Assembly: GCF_900105185.1 (NCBI RefSeq)
Contig: NZ_FNTJ01000001.1
Span: 3,926,501 to 3,990,500 of the forward strand
Length of the DNA: 64,000 nucleotides
DNA from: Pseudomonas saponiphila
GTDB lineage: Bacteria; Pseudomonadota; Gammaproteobacteria; Pseudomonadales; Pseudomonadaceae
Direction: 5' to 3'
In this document: piece by piece, positions 52,340 through 59,891 of the stretch
Numbering within the stretch: position 1 is the first letter of the stretch
How the letters are laid out: each line of letters starts with the position of its first letter
The notes under the pieces: model-generated
The model's input: the letters and a program-made list of their open reading frames with translations, nothing else
The model's database searches: none
What the model was told of the DNA's origin: nothing
Program-made: the position numbers and the translations under genes

Positions 52340-52723
52340 TCATCTGTCGGGCAGCGCCAGGCCCCGCCAGGCCAAAGGCAGCAGCACCAGCACCGCCAGC
52401 CCGAACCCCACCTGAGACAGGTAGAAGGTTTCCAGCCACTGGCCGTGGGCCGCCACATAAAAGCTGTTGTGCACGACATCCAGCACGATGATCGCCAGGG
52501 TCAGCAGCAACCCCCAGCGCGGGCGCAGCCACAGCAGCAACGCCGCCAGCGGATCGAAAAAGCTCAGGGAACCCCAGAAGGCCCGGCTGGCCAGGGGCGT
52601 GTCGACGCCGTAGCCATAGTCCCAGAGCAACCCGTGGTCCACCGCGGCGCGCAGGTGATTGAAGGTGGCCGCCAACAGGCACAGGGTGAACAGCAGGCGG
52701 ATAAACAGGGACACTCGGAACAC
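52340..52723 (-). CDS. Small integral membrane protein
   Basis: 127-residue membrane protein with four hydrophobic helices; FIRLLFTLCLLAATFNHLRAAVDHG near 6-30 and FFDPLAALLLWLRPRWGLLLTLAIIVLDVVHN near 54-85. I do not recognise the family. The start is a GTG at 52723 with GAGG upstream; a GTG six bases earlier is possible. The C-terminus is PLAWRGLALPDR. It lies downstream of the desuccinylase-like gene on the same strand, with a REP arm between. Confidence 0.75.
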   Translation of the reverse strand: MFRVSLFIRLLFTLCLLAATFNHLRAAVDHGLLWDYGYGVDTPLASRAFWGSLSFFDPLAALLLWLRPRWGLLLTLAIIVLDVVHNSFYVAAHGQWLETFYLSQVGFGLAVLVLLPLAWRGLALPDR

Positions 52724-52736
52724 GGACACCTCTGCT

Positions 52737-52760
52737 GTAGGAGCCGGCTTGCCGGCGAAA
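52737..52760. repeat. Single REP arm
   Basis: GTAGGAGCCGGCTTGCCGGC followed by GAAA, without the opposite arm. It sits 13 bases upstream of the GTG start of the small membrane protein. Confidence 0.8.
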
Positions 52761-52809
52761 GGCGCGCTGGCGGATCGCCGACCAACGCAACGCAGCTGCT
52801 CCTGGCGGT

Positions 52810-53922
52810 TCAGTCGTTGATCAGCTTGCCGGCGCGAATCGCCTCGCGGCCGGCCACCTTGGCCAGCCAGATGCCCGGCTGGGTGTAGCGCCCGCGGTCC
52901 AGGGCAAAGAGCACGCCACTGGTGCCGGCGCGCACGGTACTGACGCTGTCGTTGAGCGGGTCGACCACTTCGAACAGGGCATCGCCGCGCTCCACCCAGT
53001 CGCCGGCCTCGCGCAGGAAGCTGACCACGCCGTGGTGCGGGGCAAACAGGTATTCGGTGCCTTCGAAGGGCATGCCCTCGCAGCACTGATCCGGCGCGGC
53101 AGGCCAGTCGCCGCTGATCAGTCCCTGTTCGGCGAGAAAGCCGAGGATGGCCTCGCAGTTGGCCCGGGCCTGCTCGACCCGGGTGTCGCCCATGCTGCCC
53201 AGCTCCAGGGTGGTGGCCAGGTTGGCCGGAGGAATCGCCGCCCGGGGAAAATCCTGGGCCAGGCGCAGCCAGGGCGCGGAACAGGACTCGTCGAAGGAGC
53301 TGCCGCCGGAATCTTCACAGAGCAGCGCCACCCCAGCCTTGAGCCGCGCCGCCAGGGACTGCCACTGCGGCCAGTGCTGGGGCAAGGCGTAGAGATGGAT
53401 CGCTGCTTCGAAATCGCAGTGCAGATCCAGGGTGATATCGGCATCGCAGGCATGGCGCAGCAGCAAGCGCTGCAAGGCCTGCAGTTGCGAGGCCGGCGGC
53501 GGCAGTTCATCCAGCACCTGGACCATGGCGCGGCGGATCAAGGCGATATTGGCGGCGGCATCGCTGCCCAGCTGCTTGCCGATCAGGTCGCCCACCGGGC
53601 CGCTGAGTTCGACGAAGGCACGGTTGAAGTTCTTGCCGCTGCCCAGCTCGAAACGCCCCAGGTGGCTGCCCTGCACCTGCTGGTCCAGGCCGATGGGGTT
53701 GGCCACCGGCACCAGCTCGATCAGCCCTTGCAGACGGCCCTGCTGCTCCAGCTCGGCCAGACGCTGCTTGAGCTCCCAGGCGGTGCGCATGCCCGGCAAT
53801 TCATCGGCGTGCAGGCTGGCCTGGATGTACACCTTGCGTGGGCCGCTGCCGAAGCGGAACACACTGAGCTGGCGCTGGGTGCCCAGGTGGCCCCAGGGCA
53901 GGGAATGGTCGATGCGTTGCAT
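52810..53922 (-). CDS. Succinylglutamate desuccinylase/aspartoacylase-family hydrolase
   Basis: 370-residue zinc carboxypeptidase-like enzyme. The zinc motif HADELPG (about 38-44) and LDLHCDFEAAIHLYA (about 164-178) hold the metal ligands; the C-terminal part (about 290-360) is the lipoyl-like barrel of this family. An arginine-transport locus in Pseudomonas has a similar protein (AotO), and the binding-protein gene next upstream fits that. The exact substrate is unknown. Confidence 0.9.
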   Translation of the reverse strand: MQRIDHSLPWGHLGTQRQLSVFRFGSGPRKVYIQASLHADELPGMRTAWELKQRLAELEQQGRLQGLIELVPVANPIGLDQQVQGSHLGRFELGSGKNFNRAFVELSGPVGDLIGKQLGSDAAANIALIRRAMVQVLDELPPPASQLQALQRLLLRHACDADITLDLHCDFEAAIHLYALPQHWPQWQSLAARLKAGVALLCEDSGGSSFDESCSAPWLRLAQDFPRAAIPPANLATTLELGSMGDTRVEQARANCEAILGFLAEQGLISGDWPAAPDQCCEGMPFEGTEYLFAPHHGVVSFLREAGDWVERGDALFEVVDPLNDSVSTVRAGTSGVLFALDRGRYTQPGIWLAKVAGREAIRAGKLIND

Positions 53923-53976
53923 GCTGGCTCCGGGGTTGAAGAAAAAAGCGCGGTGCAGAATAAAACAGTGGCGCAG

Positions 53977-54009
53977 AAAAAAGGTGGCGACCGAGTTGCG
54001 GCCGCCACC
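53977..54009 (-). terminator. Strong intrinsic terminator after the binding-protein gene
   Basis: GGTGGCGGCCG/CGGTCGCCACC, 11 pairs with one G-U, loop CAACT, followed by T6 on the minus strand; a T7 on the other side makes it bidirectional. It ends the transcript of the binding-protein gene before the desuccinylase-like gene. Confidence 0.92.
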
Positions 54010-54039
54010 TTTTTTTACCTCCTGTATCGAGCCGACGGC

Positions 54040-54819
54040 TTACTCGCCGTAGACGTCGAAATCGAAGTACTTGTCCTGCACTTGCTTGTACTTGCCGTTG
54101 GCGCGGATCTCGCCGATGGCGCTGTTGAATTTGTCCGCCAGCTCCTTGTCACCCTTGCGCACGGCAATGCCGGCACCGCCACCGAAGTACTTCGGATCGT
54201 TGTACTCGGGGCCGACGAAGGCGAAGCCCTTGCCGGCATCGGTTTTCAGGAAGCCATCGTTGAGGTTGACCGAGTCGGCCAACAGCGCGTCGATGCGGCC
54301 GGAAACCATGTCCAGGTTGGCTTCCTGCTGGGAGCCGTAGCGCACCAGGTCGATACCCGCCGGCACCAGCACTTCGGTGGCGAAGCGGTCGTGGGTACTG
54401 GCGCGCAGCACGCCGACCTTCTTGCCCTTGAGCTCGGTCAGCGGGTCCTTGATGGCGGTGCCGGCCTTCATCACGAAGCGCGCCGGGGTGTGGTAGTACT
54501 TGATGGTGAAATCGACGTTCTTCTTGCGGTCGTCGGTGATGGTCATGGACGACAGGATGGCGTCGATCTTCTTCACCTTCAGCGCCGGGATCAGGCCGTC
54601 GAACTCCTGCTCGACCCAGGTGCATTTGACTTTCATCTGCTCGCACAGGGCATCGCCCAGGTCGACATCGAAACCGGTGAGCTTGCCGTCGGGGGTCTTC
54701 ATCGAGAACGGCGGGTAGCCGGCTTCGATACCGATACGGATCGGCTTGGCCTCGTCGGCCGAAGCGGTGAAGGAAAACAGCGACAGTGCCAGGGCACCAA
54801 ACAGCGCAAACTTGTTCAT
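54040..54819 (-). CDS. Basic amino acid ABC transporter substrate-binding protein
   Basis: 259-residue periplasmic binding protein (cluster F, HisJ/ArgT/AotJ-like). Signal peptide cleaved near SFTASADEA (about 17-25). [34 protein letters not shown] (about 30-63) is the family signature and [14 protein letters not shown] (about 132-145) binds the amino acid backbone. It probably binds arginine, lysine or ornithine. The permease and ATPase genes that normally accompany it are not next to it. An IS1380-family element is inserted 74 bases upstream of its start. Confidence 0.94.
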   Translation of the reverse strand: MNKFALFGALALSLFSFTASADEAKPIRIGIEAGYPPFSMKTPDGKLTGFDVDLGDALCEQMKVKCTWVEQEFDGLIPALKVKKIDAILSSMTITDDRKKNVDFTIKYYHTPARFVMKAGTAIKDPLTELKGKKVGVLRASTHDRFATEVLVPAGIDLVRYGSQQEANLDMVSGRIDALLADSVNLNDGFLKTDAGKGFAFVGPEYNDPKYFGGGAGIAVRKGDKELADKFNSAIGEIRANGKYKQVQDKYFDFDVYGE

Positions 54820-54893
54820 TTATAACTCCAGGAGACGGAGACTTTTATTGGCTGGTTTCGATTAAGGGCAAATCGAAGTGGCCAGCAGTCTAG

Positions 54894-56454
54894 CCCGGAT
54901 TTCTCATGACCGCATAAACAAAAACGGCTGAAAGCCTTATGATTCTTGTCGCCAAACAAAGCCCCATAAGTCTTCAGCCGCGCACAAAATGCTACCAGAA
55001 AAACTCCACTTTTCACCCCTCTCTCGCCGCCTCGTCGAGGCCTCTTTCACCGGTGGTCACATCACCTCGGATGCGGGCTTGTTGCTGCTGCGCGAGGTCG
55101 ACCGGCAACATGGCTTGACCCGCCGCCTGGCCAAAATCGTTCCCGATCGGCGTGATCCTGGGCGTGTCCAGCATGGACTGCAGACACTGCTCGCCCAGCG
55201 TATCTATGCACTGGCCGCCGGCTACGAGGATCTCAACGATCATGACGGCCTGCGCCATGACTACGCGCTGCAGACTGCGGTCAACCGCCTGCAACCGCTG
55301 GCCGGCAAATCCACTCTGGGGCGCCTGGAACAGCAAGCCGATCGCGAAACGGTGGTGCAAGCCCATCGCCTGCTGTGGGAGCACTTCATCGCCCAGCATG
55401 ACCAGGCGCCGGCTGAGATCGTGCTCGACTTCGATGCGACCGATGTGCCGGTGCATGGTGATCAGGAAGGGCGCTTCTTCCATGGCTATTACGACCATTA
55501 CTGCTTCCTGCCGCTCTATGTGTTCTGTGGTCGCCATCTGCTGGTGAGCTATTTGCGCCCGAGCAACATCGATGGCGCCCGACACAGTTGGGCCATCCTG
55601 GCACTGCTGGTCAAGTTCATTCGCCGCTTCTGGCCAGAGACCCGCATCGTGTTCCGCGGTGACGGCGGTTTTTGCCGACATCGCATGCTCGACTGGTGTG
55701 ACCGCAAGCAGGTGGATTATGTGGTGGGTCTGGCCCGCAACACCCGCCTGCAGCGGATGGCGGCGCCGGCCATGCAAGCTGTCGCCGAGGCCTACCAAGA
55801 AACCGGGCAGAAGATGTCCGGCGTGTATCGCTTCCTCTATCAGGCCGGTAGTTGGCGTAGGCGCCGCCTGGTCGTGTCGCGCCTGGAACATGGCGAGCAG
55901 GGTGCCAATCCACGCTTCATCGTCGTGTCCCGCTTTGCCGAGGATGCTGCCCAGCAGTACTACGAAGACTACTGCGGCCGTGGCGACATGGAGAATCGGA
56001 TCAAGGACCAACAGTTGGATCTGTTCGCCGACCGCACCTCCAGCCCACGCTGGTGGACCAACCAGTGGCGGCTGATGCTGTCGGCCTTTGCCTATGTGCT
56101 GTTCGAACGGCTACGCGATCATCTCCAGGGCACCGCATTGGCGCGCATGAGCATCCATAACCTGCGCTTGAAACTGCTCAAGATCGGTGCGGTGATCATT
56201 CGCAACAGCCGGCGCATCCGCGTGCTGATCAGCGAGGCCTATCCGCATCAGGAACTCTTTGCGGGGCTGGTTGCCCGCCTCAAGCCGACCTGAACAGGCG
56301 GGCGCCCCCGGCCCGGCTCAATGGGGGAAAGGGGGCAGTGCGCCCCATACGCGGGAATTGAATAAAAAACGATCAATTTTTAGCGGTGGAAGGCAGGTTG
56401 TTGATACACCGAGGCTTCACCGGCCACGCCTGCCGGCCTCATGAGAAATCCGGG
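54894..56454. mobile_element. IS1380-family insertion sequence
   Basis: 1561-bp element bounded by 16-bp perfect inverted repeats CCCGGATTTCTCATGA (54894-54909 and 56439-56454) and flanked by a four-base direct repeat CTAG (54890-54893 and 56455-56458). It carries one transposase gene. The size, the CC-start ends and the four-base duplication suit the IS1380 family. The copy looks intact, so it may be active. Confidence 0.93.
54989..56293 (+). CDS. IS1380-family transposase
   Basis: 434-residue DDE transposase. FTGGHITSDAGLLLLREVDRQHG (about 20-42) and EIVLDFDATDVPVHGDQEGRFFHGYYDHYCFLPLYVFCG region (about 142-180) with two Asp, and RIVFRGDGGFCRHRMLDWC (about 217-235) with another Asp, are the family motifs; the GDMENRIKDQQLDLFADRTS stretch (about 332-351) holds the Glu. 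Length is normal and there is no frameshift. It lies on the plus strand inside the IS. Confidence 0.93.
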   Translation: MLPEKLHFSPLSRRLVEASFTGGHITSDAGLLLLREVDRQHGLTRRLAKIVPDRRDPGRVQHGLQTLLAQRIYALAAGYEDLNDHDGLRHDYALQTAVNRLQPLAGKSTLGRLEQQADRETVVQAHRLLWEHFIAQHDQAPAEIVLDFDATDVPVHGDQEGRFFHGYYDHYCFLPLYVFCGRHLLVSYLRPSNIDGARHSWAILALLVKFIRRFWPETRIVFRGDGGFCRHRMLDWCDRKQVDYVVGLARNTRLQRMAAPAMQAVAEAYQETGQKMSGVYRFLYQAGSWRRRRLVVSRLEHGEQGANPRFIVVSRFAEDAAQQYYEDYCGRGDMENRIKDQQLDLFADRTSSPRWWTNQWRLMLSAFAYVLFERLRDHLQGTALARMSIHNLRLKLLKIGAVIIRNSRRIRVLISEAYPHQELFAGLVARLKPT

Positions 56455-56657
56455 CTAGAGCGGCTCCGAAGCGGCAAATTGTGTTTATGCGACAAATACT
56501 TACAAAAAACCTGCGACTGTATCCCCGCATCTCTCCCCACGCCCCTGCTTGGTGCATGTGTGCCTGAAAAACCCGACGTTCGCCTCAAAACGGCCCATGT
56601 TTACCGACACATCCCCCCTGGCGACAGCCTGAGGCCGCCGCCAGCGGGGGGCGCCCT
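56455..56657. other. Right flank of the IS; former upstream region of the binding-protein gene
   Basis: About 200 bases from the IS to the rhodanese-type gene. Excising the IS at CTAG joins this region to the short leader of the binding-protein gene. It has AT-rich stretches (TTACAAAAAACC) that could hold a promoter of that gene before the insertion. I see no gene. Confidence 0.55.
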
Positions 56658-57092
56658 TCAGCAGGCGCAGGACAGATCCGCCCCCTCGCGGCATGGCTGC
56701 CCGCTGCTAAGCGGGAAGCCCTCAGCCAGCCAGCCGGTGATGCCGCCGATCATTTCCTTGACCGGGTATTCCAGGGCCGCCAGCTTGACCGCCGCCTTGT
56801 TCGCGCCATTGCAATGCGGGCCGGCGCAATACACCACGAACAGGGTGTCGCGCGGATAACCGGCCAGCTGTTCGGCGCAAAGCCCATGCCCGGGCAGATT
56901 GATCGCCCCGGGCACATGGCCACGGGCAAAGGCCTCGGGGCCACGCACATCCACCAGGACAAAATCCACTTCGCCAGTCTCCTGGCTGCGGTAGACGTCG
57001 GAACAGTCGGTTTCAAAGGTCAGGCGGTTGCAAAAATGCATCAGGGCAATGGCCGAAGGAGCGGCGGCAGTGCTACGGACCAGGCTGGTCAT
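56658..57092 (-). CDS. Rhodanese-family sulfurtransferase
   Basis: 144-residue single-domain rhodanese. VDVRGPEAFARGHVPGAINLPG (about 47-68) is the CH2-type signature and FVVYCAGPHCNGANKAAVKLA (about 84-104) carries the active-site Cys loop. The tail has two further Cys. It is divergent from an FtrA-type regulator, a common pairing in which the regulator controls the rhodanese. Confidence 0.92.
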   Translation of the reverse strand: MTSLVRSTAAAPSAIALMHFCNRLTFETDCSDVYRSQETGEVDFVLVDVRGPEAFARGHVPGAINLPGHGLCAEQLAGYPRDTLFVVYCAGPHCNGANKAAVKLAALEYPVKEMIGGITGWLAEGFPLSSGQPCREGADLSCAC

Positions 57093-57194
57093 GGGCGTCT
57101 CCAGAAACTCGCGATTAAGGTGGGAGGACTTTATAGGCCCTGCCCCGCCGCGCTAAAGTGGCGCCCCGGACATCGACTGGTAACTTTCCGCCAA

Positions 57195-58163
57195 ATGCAC
57201 AATTCCCCCGGCCTGGTCGCGATCCTGGCTTACGACGGCCTTTGCACCTTCGAATTCGGCATTGCCGTGGAAATCTTCGGCCTGGCCCGGCCGGAGTTCG
57301 ATTTTCCCTGGTATGAGCACTGCATCGTCGCCGTGGACCCGGGGCCGATGCGCGCTGCGGGCGGTATCCGGATACTGGCCGATGGCGGCCTGGAACTGCT
57401 GGAGCAGGCCCGGACCATCATCATTCCCGGCTGGCGCAACCGCGATCAGGCACCGCCGCCCAGGCTGCTGGAAGCCCTGCGCCGGGCCTACCATCGCGGC
57501 GCGCGGTTGCTGTCGATCTGCTCGGGGGTCTTCGCCCTGGCGGCCAGCGGCCTGCTCAACGGCCTGGGCGCCACCACCCACTGGCGCTACACCCAAGAGC
57601 TGGCCGAGCGCTTCCCGGACATCTCGGTGGATCCGGATGTGCTCTACGTCGATTCCGGGCAGTTGATCACGTCCGCAGGCAGCGCCGCCGGCATCGATGC
57701 CTGCCTGCACCTGGTGGCCCGGGACTTCGGCACCCAGGTGGCCAACAGCGTGGCCCGGCGCCTGGTGATGTCGCCCCAGCGTACCGGCGGTCAGGCCCAG
57801 TTCATTCCCGCGCCCGTCAGCCGCACCCCGCGCAGCGATCTGTCGCGGGTCATGCAATGGGCTCGGGAGCGCCTGCATGAGCCGCTGGCGGTGAGCGACC
57901 TGGCGGCCCGGGCCCTGATGAGCGAGCGAACCTTCCTGCGGCGTTTCAGCGACGCCACCGGCGCCTCGCCCAAGGCCTGGTTGCAGCATGAGCGAATGGC
58001 CCGGGCCCGGGAGCTGCTGGAAAGCGGCAGCGAAACCACAGAAAGCATCGCCCTGCGTTGCGGTTATCGTTCGGTGGAAAGTTTTCGCGTGGCCTTTCGC
58101 GGCCTGGTGGGCCTGCCGCCTTCGGCCTACCGCGAGCGCTTCGGCCGAAAACCCCTTGCGTAG
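57195..58163 (+). CDS. FtrA-like (GlxA-family) transcriptional regulator
   Basis: 322-residue regulator. The N-terminal DJ-1/PfpI-like domain has LAYDGLCTFEFGIAVEIFGLARPEFDF (about 12-38) and LLSICSGVFALAASGLLNG (about 105-123) with the nucleophile-elbow Cys. The C-terminal AraC domain reads LAVSDLAARALMSERTFLRRFSDATGASPKAWLQHERM (about 233-270). It is divergent from the rhodanese gene, with about 100 bases between. Its stop codon TAG is the first bases of a REP arm. Confidence 0.92.
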   Translation: MHNSPGLVAILAYDGLCTFEFGIAVEIFGLARPEFDFPWYEHCIVAVDPGPMRAAGGIRILADGGLELLEQARTIIIPGWRNRDQAPPPRLLEALRRAYHRGARLLSICSGVFALAASGLLNGLGATTHWRYTQELAERFPDISVDPDVLYVDSGQLITSAGSAAGIDACLHLVARDFGTQVANSVARRLVMSPQRTGGQAQFIPAPVSRTPRSDLSRVMQWARERLHEPLAVSDLAARALMSERTFLRRFSDATGASPKAWLQHERMARARELLESGSETTESIALRCGYRSVESFRVAFRGLVGLPPSAYRERFGRKPLA

Positions 58164-58182
58164 GAGCCGGCTTGCCGGCGAA
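58160..58182. repeat. Single REP arm overlapping the FtrA stop codon
   Basis: GTAGGAGCCGGCTTGCCGGC followed by GAA. The stop codon TAG of the regulator gene is formed by the second to fourth bases of the arm. Confidence 0.85.
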
Positions 58183-58223
58183 CCACACGCCACTCATTCA
58201 GTGGCGTCCATTGCGAGCAGAGC

Positions 58224-58985
58224 CTAAGCCTGCGGCTTGCGCAGCAGGTAGGTGTCCATGATCCAGCCATGAGTCTGCCGCGCTTGGCGACGCACCTGCT
58301 GGATCTGCTCGGCGACCTCGTCAAGCCGCCCGGAAATGAGGATCTCGTCCGCGGTGCCCAGGTAGGCGCCCCAATAGATGTCCAGGTCCTGGTTGCGCAG
58401 CTGGCGATAGGAATCCTCGGCATCGAGCATCACCACCAGGCTGTCGGCATCGCTGGCCTGCCCCGCCGCCAGGCGCCGGCCGGTGGTGATTTCCACGGAG
58501 CGGCCGACGCGGTTCAGCGGCACTTTGTGCCGGGCGGCCAGGGCCTGGACGCTGGTGATGCCGGGGATCACCTGATAGTCGAACTGCGCCGCGCCGCTGG
58601 CGAGGATCTGCTCCAGGATGCGCAAGGTGCTGTCGTACAGCGCCGGATCGCCCCAGGTCAGGAAGGCGCCGGTTTCCCCATCGGCCAGTTCCTCGTTGAT
58701 CAGGCGCTCGAAGACCTGCTGCTTGTCGCGGTTCAGCGCCTGCACGCTGGCCTGGTAGTCGACATCGCCACGTTCGCGCTCGGGGTTCTGTGCCTCGACG
58801 AAACGAAAGGGCCGCTCGGTGATGTAGCGTTCGCACAGTTCGCGGCGCAGGTCGATCAGCGAATCCTTGCTCGGCCCCTTGTCCATGAGAAACACCACAT
58901 CGCAGCTGTTCAGCGCCTTGATCGCCTGAATCGTGATGTAGTCGGGGTTGCCGGCGCCGATGCCGATGACCTGTAGGGTTTTCAT
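58224..58985 (-). CDS. cobF: Precorrin-6A synthase (deacetylating)
   Basis: S-adenosylmethionine-dependent methyltransferase of aerobic cobalamin synthesis that methylates precorrin-5 at C-1 and releases acetate. 253 residues. The tetrapyrrole-methyltransferase signatures are IGIGAGNPDYITIQAIKAL (about 7-25), TWGDPALYDSTLRILEQIL (about 111-129) and VIPGITSVQALAARHKVPLN (about 140-159). The ATG at 58985 is fixed by the family N-terminus. It lies next to a CobC-like phosphatase gene; no other cob genes are in the window. Confidence 0.95.
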   Translation of the reverse strand: MKTLQVIGIGAGNPDYITIQAIKALNSCDVVFLMDKGPSKDSLIDLRRELCERYITERPFRFVEAQNPERERGDVDYQASVQALNRDKQQVFERLINEELADGETGAFLTWGDPALYDSTLRILEQILASGAAQFDYQVIPGITSVQALAARHKVPLNRVGRSVEITTGRRLAAGQASDADSLVVMLDAEDSYRQLRNQDLDIYWGAYLGTADEILISGRLDEVAEQIQQVRRQARQTHGWIMDTYLLRKPQA

Positions 58986-59104
58986 GGGTCTTGCTCTCGC
59001 TGTTTTGCCTGCCCGCCAGTATGCGGGGCTTTGGCCCGATGAGAATGCTTTCTCCAAGGCACTGCAGTGGCCGGCACGGCAGCCGCAACCGACGAGCGTC
59101 GCGG

Positions 59105-59701
59105 TTAACCGGGGGCCGGCGATTCAAGCAGGCGCAGGCGCCAGCGGCCGGCGTGGCTAAGGTCGAGCCGGGCCAGGGGCTCGATATCCAGCAGGTTGAA
59201 GCTCGCCAGGGGCGCCTGCAGCACCTGCAGCAACGCCGCACGCATGACAAAGGGATGGGTCACCGCCAGCCAGTGCCCGGGGCGCGTGGCCATGTCTTGC
59301 AGCCACTGCGCCACGCGCTGGCACAACTGGGCCACCGATTCACCCTGCGGCGGCGCCAGGTGCGGGTCCGCGAGCCAGGCCTGCAGCGCCTGGGGCTCGC
59401 GCGCCTGCAACTGCTTGATCGATAGCCCCTGCCAGAGGCCCAAGCCGCAGTCGCGCAAGGCTTCCTGCACTTGCGGCTCGGCACAGAACAGAGTGGCGGT
59501 CTGGCGAGTGCGCAACTCCGGACCGCAAAGCACCCGCAGCCCAGGCTTGAAGGCCGTCGCCCGGCTCAGGGCCTGGGCCTGCCAGTCCATTTCCAGGGCT
59601 TCGTCCAGGGGCAGCCGCGCCTGTTTCTGGGCGGCGGTGCGGGCATGGCAGATCAGGGTCAGGCGGGTGGCCGGCAATGGGGCGATCTCGACAAAGGGCA
59701 A
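59105..59701 (-). CDS. Histidine-phosphatase-family protein, CobC-like
   Basis: 198-residue phosphoglycerate-mutase-fold protein. LTLICHARTAAQKQA (about 15-29) has the catalytic His in a variant HART motif, and LAVTHPFVMRAALLQVL (about 145-161) the second His. It may act as alpha-ribazole phosphatase in cobalamin synthesis, given the neighbouring cobF, but the motif variant and lack of other evidence leave the substrate open. It lies upstream of cobF on the same strand with 119 bases between. Confidence 0.8.
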   Translation of the reverse strand: MPFVEIAPLPATRLTLICHARTAAQKQARLPLDEALEMDWQAQALSRATAFKPGLRVLCGPELRTRQTATLFCAEPQVQEALRDCGLGLWQGLSIKQLQAREPQALQAWLADPHLAPPQGESVAQLCQRVAQWLQDMATRPGHWLAVTHPFVMRAALLQVLQAPLASFNLLDIEPLARLDLSHAGRWRLRLLESPAPG

Positions 59702-59891
59702 TCAGGGCTGAGGCGTTTTTTAGCACGAGCGCAGAGAGCATTCCCAGCAGGGAAAACCAGACAACTCTCGAAAAAATTCAAGAATAAACCCATCAAGAAA
59801 CAGAAATGCCTTATAGGCCACCCCCGCAGCGGACTTTTATCCTCCTCCACCCCCTTCCCAATCTCGCCCCCCATCAGGCAGTTCGACAACC

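Noticed and set aside
54871..54893. Sigma-54 promoter upstream of the amino-acid binding protein gene
   Set aside because: GG and GC in TGGCCACTTCGATTTGCC are twelve bases apart; the required spacing is ten.
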